A stretch of 64,000 nt of DNA, taken from assembly GCA_030141605.1 (NCBI GenBank), contig JAQGDQ010000388.1:62001-126000 (forward strand). The letters run 5' to 3'. The notes beneath the pieces are model-generated. The model was not told the DNA's origin. It searched no databases and saw only the letters and a program-made list of their open reading frames with translations. Source of the DNA: Tubiluchus corallicola. Lineage: Eukaryota; Priapulida; Priapulimorpha; Priapulimorphida; Tubiluchidae. Made by a program: the position numbers and the translations under genes. Of the stretch, positions 37,725 through 51,800 are shown in pieces. Numbering within the stretch: position 1 is the stretch's first letter; each line of letters begins with the position of its first letter.

Positions 37725-40396
37725 TTTATTTTTTATATCCAAGTTAGGATAATTGAACACGTAATTGAACAAACAAGCAGTACAGCAGCCGTAAGCCCCT
37801 TGCTCTACACAAACATAAACAAAGTGAATGTTTTATGAAAACTATCACTTTAAATGCAAAACAAAAAACATTAAAGTAATATTGCTATACTACACTACTA
37901 ATCTCACTAGAAGAGTCTCAATATGTCTAGGTAATCAGATAAAATTTAATGATTCGGCCACATAGGAAGTGTTCAACCAAATCGGCTGCTTTATATACAA
38001 ATAATTACTGTATGATGTGCGCAGTATTTTCCCAAAGAAGTGTACAATACTGTGGCAGTGTTGTGTAGCTATGAATACAATATATAAAAACACGGAATAC
38101 TCAAAAGACACGATTAAATTAAAATGGGTAAAATATGTTACGTGACAGCTACATTAACCAGTGAGGTTTCTACATTAAATGCATCTCTCTAACTGGTGCA
38201 AATTTCTTCTCTAAAAGCCGAAATAAACTCACATTACAAACAGAGGGAACTACTTTTAGGTTCGTGTTCATGCGCTATGAACAGGAGGTAAATCGGTTAA
38301 GTTAGTCACTGTCGATGCCAGGGCGCAGTTAGTACACCCTGCTACACAGGACTTGGGAGGTACACTATATAACGATAACGACCACCTAGAGGTATATGCA
38401 CATGGCAATGTAAAAAACGGACAGGTGCCTCTATGCTATTGGACTGGCGGTCACTCAAATTGATAATGCAAAATATTTAAATACAATTCTGATAAGTACC
38501 TATCTAAGATATACGATTACATAATATTTTACAAATTACAATAATAATTATAAGCAAAAGCGACAGTCAGAAGCTAACACCGAAAAAGCTATCCAAAATA
38601 ATACACGAGGGTCTTAGATAAAAACCGTGTTTTATCAAAATGCCCTTTCATTAATGATCTCTGGGAGAAAAATGGAGAATTGGGGTGATTTAAAATTTTT
38701 TTATTCACATATGGAAATATTAAAAACGAAACAGTGGCAGCTCGTAACTAAAATTAATGGGGATGATGCTTCAGAAAATTTTTAGCCATTGTTTTAAAAT
38801 TGTGTAAAATGAAGCAAACTTATAAAAAGAAAATTTATACATAAATTCGATAAAATCTTAAACAAGAAACATTTTTTACTTACTAATAGCCTAAATTGTT
38901 ACAGTTCAAGTTAAATTAATCTAATTAATTAATTTATTAAGTTAATTTAAGTTAAAATTGATCCATTCATTTAAAAACAAAATCATTGTTTTCTTTGAGC
39001 AAAAAGATTAATAGTTTTCTCCTTGATCCACACTGCAGGAGTGACAGTGCTTTCTCTAACTAGCATGAAAATAGGGGTACTGCAGTTCCAGTGTTGAGAC
39101 TTAAGAAATACAAATGTAGCATGATATAAATTTATCAGGTAAATAAGCCAATGCATATCCAAAATCAGAAAAGCCGAAAAACAAATGTGTGGACTCAAAA
39201 ATGGACAGGCAAGAGTTCATTAATGGACATCTTAACAAAACAGGACTTTGCTAGAGAACAGAAACTTTCTACCAAAATTGTGTAGCCATAAAACACATTC
39301 AACACATGCTTTGAAATATAAATTACAAGGCAGTAAATAGCTTACTGTAAAACTGCTTACAACAATAGGACTTTACAACTAACAATAGAACAGTCATAAA
39401 AAGTACACCAAAGCTAAAAGCAACCCTGAGATGTATGAATGGAAGGTTTTACTTTCGACGAGGTAGAGTCAGTTTAAAAATACACAACAGGGGCCTTAAC
39501 TGCCCCACAAAACACTAACAATTTAACAGCTATGATATCCATTAAGTCTACCTAAAGAAACTAAGGTTCAATACTAAGGCATTACCACCTAACACTTCTT
39601 CATCGTTTTAACGAAAAATTCGTAACACATTATTTGGCGTTGTCTCTACACTCTAAGACTTATTAATTCAATAAATAGTGTGTGGAAGTCATTTTACATG
39701 CAAACGTCTTATGTTCTAGTTCTAAACAATGGAAGGATTTTCAGGAATTAAATTGTGAAATATCTTGCAAAAGATCAGTCTTTCCTATATAAATAAAGAT
39801 TATACTTTTAGATAGATTAAAATCATTTTTGGCACCACTCAAAGCTCAAGATGAAATGTGTCAACTAAATTAGTTCGAGAGGCAATTAATGTAAATTGTA
39901 CGTCCAAACAGGAATTGATGTAAAGTAAATTACTTACAATAAAGTAAATGTTACAAAAATTGTTGGAATACTCATTGCTAATAACTACAATCTTCAATTG
40001 TACTGGAAAATGCTGTAGAAGACGGGTAGACTCTGTCGCAGTAAAGTTGAAGTTCAAAGAATTCGTGTCACCATCTTTTAAGTTCAGAAAATTTAACTGG
40101 AGCTATGACTGGTGTCATCATGTCAAAGATAATAAATTATGCAGCTGCCACCATTTGGAGGTCTTGAGAAACTGAACTACTCAAAATTTGCATGAGACTC
40201 AGATACTGATTGACGTCAACAGGCCAGACAACTTTTATACACATTGGCAACAAATGTATTCACAAACAAGAGGTACAATGTGTGTGAGGTATTTGTAAAA
40301 CATGCAACGGGAAGCTTCTAGGCTTCCATTTTGAACTTTTTGAAAGCTCGAGTACATGTTTTCAAAACAGTTCTTGCGTTAATGTGGACGTTTTCG
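37725..40396 (-). promoter_or_regulatory. HMGA 3' UTR with a cluster of let-7 seed matches
   Basis: On the HMGA strand, TACCTC (pairing with let-7 bases 2-7) occurs six times. The plus-strand GAGGTA positions are 40286-40291, 40270-40275, 39460-39465, 38389-38394, 38357-38362 and 38285-38290. The first is a 7-mer with the flanking A (TACCTCA), and the third is a 7-mer pairing bases 2-8 (CTACCTC). At this base composition fewer than one would be expected. I saw no TACCTC on the opposite strand in the same interval. The 3' end is placed at the AATAAA read at 37730-37725, with alternatives near 37615 and 38695. Repression of vertebrate HMGA2 by let-7 is established; here it is inferred. Confidence 0.6.
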
Positions 40397-43300
40397 TTAT
40401 TTCTTCTTCGTCGCCTTTTCTGCTTTTTCAGGCGGCTTTTCCTCTTTCTCTTCGGTGCTGACCTCTGGCTTCGGTTGTGATGGACCAGCAACACTTTCAG
40501 CTGTCCCCTGAAAGAAAACAACGTGCTTTAATTTTACAGTCTTAAACAAAAATACAACGACAGATTTGGATAAGAAGACAAGTCCCATTGTCTCTTTCCG
40601 CCGTTAGTCAGTAGACTGCAGATTTTTTGTATCACTCAGCACCCTGCAAAGTGGATTCCAGCATTCAACAGCAAAACCTACCTAATGTAAATGACTTTGG
40701 TGGGAAACGAGAAAGTAGAATTTAGCTCTTTATCAAGGATAACCCTACCAGATAGCCCTAAACTCGCAGAGATGTCTTAGGCACATTTGAGATCCATATA
40801 GATCTTCTGTTACCGAGGTAAACTGAAACACCCGGGGCAATATGGCAGGTTCAAATGCTCAAAAGCAGTCTTCCAAGCGGTCAACCATCCAATTGCTGAC
40901 TAGGCTCAGCCACTAAACACATTGCGCCAATCTGCGTCGGCAAACTACACAAAGATACATCCATTGATTTAGTCCTTCAAACAGCAGCTTTCAGATCGCC
41001 TTTTCATATGGACATACAATAATATTTACCTTTTAGATACACTGTTTTGTGCAGTACATGTATGTTGTGAAACTGCTTACCATCACAACGGAAGTGATTG
41101 TTATAGCCTAGCAAGGCAATCCGAAACGCTAAAAGTATTATAGTTGTTGAAAAACATACTGAAAAACCGCGAACGCAGAAAGGTCGAAATAACTTAGTGT
41201 TTCCGAGAAAACCTATTAAAATTATTATAGGCATATGAATTTTATGAAGGACACGTGAAGTTATGCAACTCACTATCTGGTGAACACTTGAAGGCCAAGG
41301 CTGTGAAATGTTTAGAGAACTTGTAACAGTTTAAATAGTGAAGACCTGCCAATAAAGTGCAAGGTATCGAGTATGAAATAACACCAAGCGTTACCTAATA
41401 TTTGAGCTTAGAACATTGATTCAGGGGACAGTTGGCTTGTAGCGGAAGAATTTCGAATTGGGAGAGGCATTTTGTTAGGGTAGGATTTTCAGTAGAGGGA
41501 GCACTCGAAATTAGGAAAGAATGTGCAATGGGTATTATGAGTAGACATGGACAGGCCAAAGTGGACATTAAAATTAAAATGGAGGTTTTGTGTTGCGAGG
41601 ATTTCACTATTTAATATTTTCTTTTGATGACACTAGGGCAGAAAATTTATTTTTAAAGTAAAAAATTCAGACAAGGTTATATTATTTAGCATACGCTTAC
41701 TTGTTTGAAAGACATGCAACTGAAAAAGAAATTTCTAAATAATTTAAAACACTCACGCCAAATGACAAAACGTCACTGTTTCATAATCCCACAATGCATC
41801 AAAAATATATTATTAATCTTACTGAAAAAATAAAGCAAATTGTATTTTTATTTAGTTAATACGAAAGTTCTGATTATATTTTCGAACTTCACCTGTCGAG
41901 AAATTAAATTCTGCTTTATTCATATGGGCTTCAATACAGTTCAGGCCTTTAACTAGGTCAATTTCTAGAGAAAGATATGTGTAATTTAGTTTACGGTACG
42001 ACTTCTTCCTGTACAAAATAAAGAATATTTGGTTCGCAAATTTCTATATCTAAAATGATTTTCTTTCTACGTATCGGATCTAAAACTTTACAACAATGGT
42101 GCCGAAACGGCGCAATGTTATCTAAACTTATTTCAAACGACTTACCATCAAAATGGCTGCGCCTAACGTTTAGTTTAAATTTTCAAGTTCTAATACACAA
42201 GCTCTGTGCGCAATAACGGCATGCAGGTGATGCAAAATTTCCAAACGATTTTAAGCTCAATGTATGTTAAGGGTTTTCTTTTCCGTGGGCCCAACACTTT
42301 CTGCTTCGTTTCCGTGACACTTTCATCTTTCATTGGCTTCATTATCACTCATTCTATTTTTGTAGCTTAACATCAACATCAAACATATCACAACCAACTG
42401 GTCCCACCCTTTCGCACACCCGTTATTCAAAAAAAAGTACGTATCTTTCTAAATTTCGGTCTACTAAATGCATAACTAACAGTTCTTGTAATCGTGTGCC
42501 TAACTTATAAATAACGTATCTACTCACTAAAAGGTCTTTATATAGGTTGTACCTGTTAGCCAATCAGCATTTGATTAACTACCCATTGTTCTTTTTATTC
42601 TAAATGTACTTATGATTGTAGTGCTTCATATCAAATAAAAATATGGTTTAAACTAAGGGGTTTTTTGTCTTTTAATAAAGTGCCTTATAGCCTCTTCCCG
42701 CCCCCAATAACATGCGTGGACGTACTTCAAATTTTATAATCTACTGAAACAAGGATTTCCTATTTAATTGATTCAAATTGGTTGCAATTAAAAAATTAGT
42801 TTCTTTAATTTAATTGTTTTACTATTACTGTAGACGTATAATGGTGATACAACGACAATTCGGAAATAAGAAGAAATTGAGGCCTTTTGGGATAGCGAGG
42901 GGAGCAATATCATTTGAAACTCTTGGAAACTTCTTGACCGGGACTTTGCGAAAGCGCAATGTCCTGATGATCTTGTCAGAAATGTTTGCTTCTAGTTACA
43001 CATGTCCAAAACAGAAGGGAACGGAATAAAACGCAGCAGAATGAAACCCTGCCAACCAGAACAGATAGTTAAAGTTTCAAGTTTCAAGTTTATTTATAAT
43101 TACACTTAATATAAACTTACACTGAATATGAGAAGAATGTACATAAATACGGTGATTATTAATGTACTAATCACAGTGTAGATTGAGGAGACTTTGGCAT
43201 GGTCTGGCAATGGCCGCATTTCGCCAAGACCTCCTCGGAAAAAAGAAAAAAACAAAAGACAAATAGGCCAGAGATAAAAGAAGGGAGGAAAAGAGGGATA

Positions 43301-46300
43301 GTAATGGAAAGGCGACGGGTAGTCTATGTATTAAGCAAACGTTACACAGACAAAAATGTACCAAACAGCTAATAGAATTTCCAGTTATAAATGCGAAACT
43401 ACGTCCTACCGTACGTCGTATAGAAATCACAAACAATACAGAACTTAATTACAAGCCTGATAGCTATGAATAATAGTCTTATCAGTAACACACCGTGGTA
43501 TATCACTAACAATGCTATAAATTACCTATTTTAATAAACGTTCAGCAAAAGCGAAATGTAAAACCGGTGGTCGAATTAAGTTTCTGTTCCTGGTGCTATA
43601 ATCGCCTAACATTACGATACTTACCTATTAAACGTGTTATACGAAAACAGCATAGTCAGAAAATGTATGAAATCTAACTCAGCTCCATTTTGATATAGGA
43701 TTAAATAATGATTGCTTTTAAATCTATAAAATTTATCCCCAGAAGAACGAAGTGTGTGTCGCAAAATTTTGATACTTCCACGAAAATGCAATCTGACATA
43801 CGCTAAAAATAAAAAAGGTATAATCCAATAAATCCGGATATCCCGGACTATAATCAGCAGACAATCATTGCCAGACTGGGACAAGTTAGTTTAATCCGTG
43901 TCAGACGTCTTTATAGAAAGACTCGTCCGCTTTTTGACAAGAATTTGACGATTTAATCGCTTCCGAAAGCACAGCGTATTGTAGGTTCATGTAAAATTGC
44001 CTCGAGTTGGCACGGGTAATGACTAAATTGGTTTGCTATAGATAGAAAGTTTTGTACGGACCGCCTCTTCGTGTAGATTTCGCGTGACTGAGCTCTTACA
44101 CTGAAAATCCCTTTATCTAGTGTGTTCAGTAGTAACGTATCTTTATTTATCTTACTGCACATTACAAAATAGAGAATGGCGTTAGAAGAAATGAGAAATT
44201 CCTTTTTAACAGATTTGAATGTGTTACTTAGAATTAATGAGCTACGCGTTGGAATAACGCGCATGCATAAGACACGCCTAGCAATGTCCTTAGATTGTAA
44301 AATATTCTATTTCGTATTTGTCCTAAATTAATATAAAATACGCCTAACTCTCTCTACATCAGGATTTTAGGTTATACAATATATCCATATAAAAGCTCAA
44401 AGTTAAATTACAGCAACTGTTAGTTTTTAATAATCTTAAAGAAAAACAATCATGAAACCATGAAATAAATTAATAATAGTTAATAAACCACACAGATATC
44501 TCGTGTGTGTTTTTGTAAGGTAATCAAGACACACGCAGACAAATGACAACTAAACTATGCCACCTTGAATCAAAAATCGATAAACGAGCATGCGGTTTGA
44601 TAACAAGCTACAGTGGCTTAGTGAAGTGAACTTATTTTTGAGCCATGCGGTAAAAATTATTGCACCGACACATTTGGTGGTTGCTGGCTAAACCGTATTA
44701 CAATACATGTATCACGTGATCTAACAACTTTCTACTTTCAATTCAAACTGCATAATTTTGTGTTCATAAAGTTATTATCTCTTTTATTGCCCTTATCATC
44801 AATAAACAAGTTTAATGTACCGATCGCAGAGCGCTAACATCTTGTATGACAATAAAACTCAACAGTAAAGCTCTTCCTAGAACAGGTTTCGAAACACGTT
44901 TACAACTCTAGAAAAGTTAAATTTGGATTCCACGTGGCACAAGAGTTTTGCTCAATTTTACCTTGTAAAATGATCATTTTCGTGTCTGCCCGCGAGGCGA
45001 GTTAACACCAGAAAGAAAATGTTAAAAACTTATATTTCACAAAGCAAAATTGCAAGTAAAATAATATACTACACTGTGCTCAATTCAGAAATCGCATTTT
45101 TATAACAAGCGCTAGCCTACAATTTTCGCTAGATTTTTTACCAAGAGATGGCAGTCATGGCACTACATTTGCTGCTTACAGAAAAGTGTACACATCGCCA
45201 CTGTTATATAAGAATATTAGCATAGAATACAATATACACCATCTGTACTTTTCAGCAAATTTATGAAACCGAAGCATGTTAATTTATGAATTAATAAATA
45301 AATAAAGTATATTCAGTGAACTGAATATCTATGATGTCAATCTGTCTGTCTCTTTTTCTGATGACTTGGTGCCGTATGGCTAACTCTGTTTCAAGTTTCC
45401 CAAGTTTGCATTCATTCACAATTGTTTCTGGTCCTGATAATAGTGTGACTCTGAAAGTGTTGGCCTACTGATGCACTGCCCTCAGAAGACGACGAATCAA
45501 CAGAACAAGTCCTTTCGTTACTTTAAAATCAGCAGGTGGGACAGTTACATCTTATAATCGTAACATATACGTGCAAAATTGTGTAAAACAAAGCGGGTGA
45601 GCATAAAACGATCGCAGCGGCACCCGCGGGCAAATTGGACATGTACAGGCTGCACGAATTTGTGACACTGGTTATATTTGATGACGAGAAATAAAATTGT
45701 ACCGGTAATAATAAAATGATTATTAGGCCTCCTACTGCCAGCATACCTCGCACAGTGTAAGCTAATATTTGGCTGGGTTAACCGAACCACAAATTTGAAA
45801 ATGTATCGGACATTTAAAATTTTGAAACACACGGCTTCATTGCATAACTGGATAGATGACCGTGCAAAACATGCAATTGAAAGACTTTGCACCTAGTTGT
45901 TTGAAGAGCGAGAGCTTTTTAAAAAGCAGATTCAACCCGGTTACACACTCCTAGAATGTTTGCTTTCACAGCTAATACGCGGCGACACATTCTATTATAC
46001 TCATAAATTTAAGCTACTTTAAATAGATCTATGTCTTCCCGCGATTTTTAATTAGGAAGTATTCCATTAAATATACGGTGCTCATGCAATATTCCTTATT
46101 TTTTTGCCCTTTTCTTTTTAGTTCAGCTAATAATCACTGTCTTAAACCACTGTAATTTTGTATAAACATGTACTAGCCCTGTCCATAACCACAAAAAGGC
46201 AGCATTTTCATAATTGTTATCATTTTTCACAAAAAGAAAACAAAAATTTAACCAGCTTTAAAAGTGTTGGCTTTCCAGCTTTTTGAGCTGTATATAGAGT

Positions 46301-48813
46301 AAGTTTGCAAAATCTTCTTATTCACATGTATTTCCACAGACCAACCCCAACAACCACAAGACAACGTTCTATCCTGTACAATTTAATAAAACGGCCATAC
46401 TTATACATGTAGCTCAAAATAATCTCTTTGAAAGGAAGGTTCGACACTACCAACTGCAACACTATAAACTAAAAAAACAGCACACATAATGTAATCTACA
46501 GCTATGTTTCATGGTCCAAATCAAAAACGCTTTATGGCCAATATAATTCAGTAACATCCCAGTTTTTGCTGATAAACAAACAGGTGCTACGTAATGATAG
46601 CTGATCGGTCATCTACCCTTCCCCTCTCCATGACCTCCCCTTTTCACTTTCCCGCTTATAACTTGACTCGGTTTTAAATTTCCATTTTTATTCTTTTTAT
46701 ACAAGTAAATAAGCAAGTAATCTATTGGGCAACAACTAATATTACACTTATCGGGGAAGATGTACGGAATAATATTTATTTATACTTTGACGATCGTAAC
46801 AATGTTGAAATGGCATTAAAGTACAAGAAAACCCTTCATCAATATAAAGTTTAAAAAATTCGTCTCGAAATTTTATACCACTTACGTACTACATTTTCGT
46901 ATGCATGGCTTGCATCAGCCGTAACGCTGTATAAAACATGTAAATTTAAACTCCCGCGATGACAGTTACGCGCAGCCATTTTAATGGTAGGTCGTTTGAA
47001 ACAAGTTTTGATATCATTAAATAAAGTTTGAAAAAACAATCAGAGCATTCGTAGCATACATGTTGCTAATTAAGTAAAATTTTAAATTACTGTATCTTGT
47101 CAATATGATTAAAAATACGATTTTGGTCAGTGAGTGGCGCACCCTGGCGGGTAAATCAGCGACATTTTACCAATTGGCATAAACATTTTAAACTATTGGT
47201 CTAGTTACATAAGTCTTTCCAGTAGGTACGCGATAAGCCAAGTAATATAGATTTGCACGGAAAGTGTTTTGGGTCATAATTTAACATTTCCTTTTCTTCC
47301 CCTGATTTACGTTTGCGTATATGAGGTCACGTAATGGCGACGTCGGAACAGTATTGCGGGAGATTTAAAATGAAAACAAACAAAAATTCCTTTCAACGCG
47401 AATACGATATACGCATAAAATTGCCGCAAAGTAGTATAATTTTTTAAGGCGATCTTTCTGAAACCACTTCAGGTGCCCCTTTCTTGTCCTTTAAGCAAAG
47501 TATAGCAATATAATTAACATATTCTGCATTATACTATCAGTCCTACCAGCAAGAGTGATTATTGTGTAAAACATTTAAGGAATAAAAGTCAAAGTTAAAC
47601 AGTTAAAGTTAAAGTTAAAAATCCAAAAAAAAATTGAATGCTTTCCTCGAGTTTTCAATATCAAAGCATACGAGTTTTCAATTTTCATGATAACAAAAGG
47701 GCCTACAAATTTTTAATGCAATCAAACAGCAAGTTCTTATTCAAATGAAACGGTAAAAATAAAGTATCTACGTTTACTTTTTAAGTTAGGGGGTCTGCAT
47801 TAAGAACGATAGCAGGGTATTTAATAAAAGGACACGGCTCAGATGAAAATAGCCAACCAGGCCGTAATTATATCTAACCTATATAGCTTTTATGCTAGTT
47901 GGCAACCGAAATTTGTTAAAGGATAGTAATCAACACACCAGATTATGCAGATGAAACCAGATTAAAAATTTTAGTATAAAATGAGGAAAAAACAGAACCA
48001 TTGGCTCACGCAAGATTTCTCAGCCGTGTTTGTATTTTTTTTTTGTTGTAAAGATGCACAACCTTTAATTACTTTAACAGACGTTTTTGTGCACGTGGTG
48101 GACACAGTCGTTGATGGCAAAACTAGTTGCACCATCCAAAGTTTCGGTTAGATGATGCTTAAAAATTGCTTTAAATCAAGTTTAAAAGCTGAACTTCATT
48201 TGCAACGATTTTTGCCATGTATTTAGTAATTTTTCGTGTATATAAGCATACTGTACTTTATTTAATTTTTATAAACTTTAACTTTTAATCCGCTTAGACT
48301 TACAATATATCGCGCGCCCGTCTGTTCTCTGTAAACCTTTAAGGCCCGCTACAATCTTGGTATCGCCATTTCCCGTTTTTTGAAAAGAGCAACTCGAAGA
48401 AGGGGTTAAGCCCCAGCCCTTTGCAAAATTTCCAAACTCACAATGACACGCAAAACGGCTTAACTGGTGGGCAAATACTCAATGAAAGGAGTGAAAATGT
48501 TAAGGAGCTACCGACTAGAGCAGATTTCTAAAGTCAAAATTTGAACTCGTGTGTCCATAGAGTGAATTCTTCGGTAATAATAAACTAAAATACATATGGG
48601 TAATCAAATTAATTTAACGCTTGCCTTATTTTAAATTTATGCTTTTTTATTTAAATTTATTGACAATTATTAAAATTACAACATGAAATCATAAAAAATC
48701 GAAAAATGCGGATGACTGTGTCAACGCATGGATAACGTAGAATAATTGTCTACAGCTCACATAAACAAATATATGAAAAGCGAACCCAGTCTCCTCTCTT
48801 TTTCTTTCTCCCT

Positions 48814-48898
<85 letters not shown>

Positions 48899-51800
48899 TC
48901 TCTATCACTCTATCACTCACTCACTCCCCCTATATTTAATCAATAAAGTAGGATTATTACTCATAAATGTAAACAAATAAATAGTGTAATACCAGCATCA
49001 CTAGGCTAACCGTAAATATGTTGCATAGTCATAAACTTAAATTCCGTCTTTTTCTGGGACCCTTATCAAGTATAGCACTATGACCATTAGAATTTCACAA
49101 ATTTTTATATGAAACTAGAGATTAGAGATTATATAGGCCTGATAGGTTAATGCGCTTTTTGCCATACAAATGGTTCAACATGACACTGAAAATAAATGCA
49201 ACTGCAGGGCCAGTCATGTAGGTGCTTTTGTCCTCTAGACGAGTGGCCATATTGTTCTAGGACTACAGGGTTCAGGTCCTGTGGTCTTTATATAGGCGCT
49301 TTTCGACTTCTGGCATTTTGTTTCACGCCTGATATTACAGGCCTTCAGTTTGTCCTTTGATGCTGTAAACATTTAGTATAGTGCCACACTAGTAACACAA
49401 AACCTGCGTCAAGTTCGCACGTGTATTTGCTCTCTGTAAGTTCTAGCATTGTCATCCCAACAAAAAAGAGCTGGGTCTACAAATAAGGGAGAACGGCACT
49501 TCTTTGCATGCAGAATTTTTGCAAAACAGTAGCAGCTGTCTTACTAAGAAGGCTCTTTATAGTTTACGTGGTAGGCATAGGAAAACTAAAAAGTAATGCC
49601 AAGAAAATAATTATACTTCTATATTCTAATTAGAAAAATATGAATCCACCACTTCGAGACAATTATAGGCCCACCTAAAGAATCAATTATTAAAAACTTG
49701 TGGCGGAAGTGGAGATGATATAATTACTGCAACAGAAATCTCTCAAGTTTCTCAAGCTTTTTAAGCAACGTATTATTAATACGGTAACAATTAATTCTGA
49801 GCTTCTCGAGTTTACGCTGTATTACTGATCTTATAATATGAAATACGAGAATTTCGTCACTCCGTGCAGGATTTCGCTTGGGACCAGAATATCAAATGGA
49901 AGCCCTAACCTGAATGATTTTTGCAAAGGAGGTCAAGTCATTTTTACACGAAAATTCTTCTAATACATCACCCGTGAATTTTATGTTGTTTTGTAATATG
50001 ATTTCTGATTTAAACAGAGTTTACAATGTCTTGACAATAATGACTTTACTAGTTGTAAACTGGCAATGTAAATTTCATTAAACTCGAACACATACAGACT
50101 TTTTGTTCAATAAGAATAATAGGAAAAGAAGGGACACACAGTTCGAACTGCCATAATTCTACGTCTTCAACGTCTGTTTCTGTTGTGTTAAACTGCGTGA
50201 ACGGCATTGATTTTATAATTATACTTATGTAGTAATTCCTTGTGATTTCTCTCTCTCTCGTCCGCCTTAAAAACAACTGCAGTGGTAGTTCAAAACATTG
50301 TGACCTTTCTTTCTTTTTATTTGTATTTTTTATGTTTGGGATTTTTTGAGAGATTGAGAATTAATCTGTGCTATCAGACTTTTTGCTGTTTTCTTTTTAA
50401 ATTTTACTTGCTCTGTGTTATTGCTTCAACATTAACTTTATAAGTCTTTTCTACGCATTTTGTATTTAATGCTGTTTTAAAATGGGTTACAGAATAACAG
50501 ATTATATATAGGATAACAATTTTGCAATAATTTTAAAGACCTAAAGAAATGTTTGTGTAATCAGTCAGCAAATTATTTAATTTGTTCTCCGTTTACTTCA
50601 ACTGCTCACTACAGAAAGCTGAGGCGAGTAAATTCCCTGTGACTCGCCTCGTTTCCCACAAAAATGGCGCCCATTATGCTATCCCTGGATGCCCCAGCTG
50701 CGGGGAATCTTTGTGGAAAATACGCAAGATTTGTACAGCTTTCACGCAAACCAGTATTATGCTAATGCGAACCATCGGGTATGCGTCACTTTTTGAAGAG
50801 AGGGTGGAGTGGGTCGGTGTGCACTCCAAAACGACGTTAACTTGTCGTCACCTATCGGGAAAAAACGAAATCTCAACACATTAACAATGTTTTAGGTCAG
50901 ACAAAAAACAAAAGGCTTGTAAATCGTGAAATTTGAACTAAGGTACGAGGAGGAAAGAGTGGTGTTTTTATCAGTGTAATCCTTGCTCTCCTACAGCTTG
51001 CGCAGTTTCTGGAGTCGACCATTTGTTGAGTACTCGCGCGTATGTCGTCCTATTTTTTCACGTTTTTCTGTGTTTTTCAGACCCATATTATTGTCCCCAT
51101 GTGGCGTTTAATTAAAAAAACCAAGCGTTACGGCCGCCATATCGGTTACAAAGAAAAATTTGTCGAATTTTTACTACTATATAGAAAAGAGGGAGGTTTT
51201 GCTGTGAGCCCGTGACCAAGGTTTAACCCTGCATGAGAAACACTGGCTTACTGGCTATGCTTTGTCAACTTACATTATGCATGCAACCAATAAAATGATT
51301 TTGCAGACCTGTTATTAATGACTGTGTAGCCAAAAACTTGTAGTTGGTGAAGGCGTATCTACTAAAACTACATATCTTACACATAAATTGCACGACAGTA
51401 TTTTAAAACCGAAAGCATGCAAATTTTAATCTCAGGTTTGAATTTAAAACTCTTCATTGGCTTTAAGAGAGAGCATACAGTTTCTTTTGTTTGTGGTTTC
51501 TTGTATGTCTCCAGCATTTTACAAAGTTCATTTTATAATTTTTTAACCTGTTAATGAAATTCCAGTGAGTAATATAGTGCAGCATGTATTGTCAGTCACC
51601 TTTGTTGAGCAATTGCTTTCATACTAGGCAAAAATGATCTAAAACATAAGTAATGAGTATATTTATTAAGTTAATTTGTTAAATTTTTAACAGTTTTGTG
51701 GCATAGGGATTTTATTTGGCAAACATACCATTCTATTATAATAGGTCTATGTCAGGCTAGCAGCGGATGAACAATAAACTTAATTAAACTAAACAAAACC

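Noticed and set aside
42150-42170. ATG followed by a donor-like gtaagt on the minus strand, as an HMGA first exon
   Set aside because: It belongs to the dispersed repeat whose inverted copy at 46975 has the same context, and it lies downstream of the AT-hook exon.
45529-45892. Minus-strand frames of 74 and 115 codons in the HMGA intron
   Set aside because: Composition typical of chance frames, with no AT-hook, acidic tail or domain.
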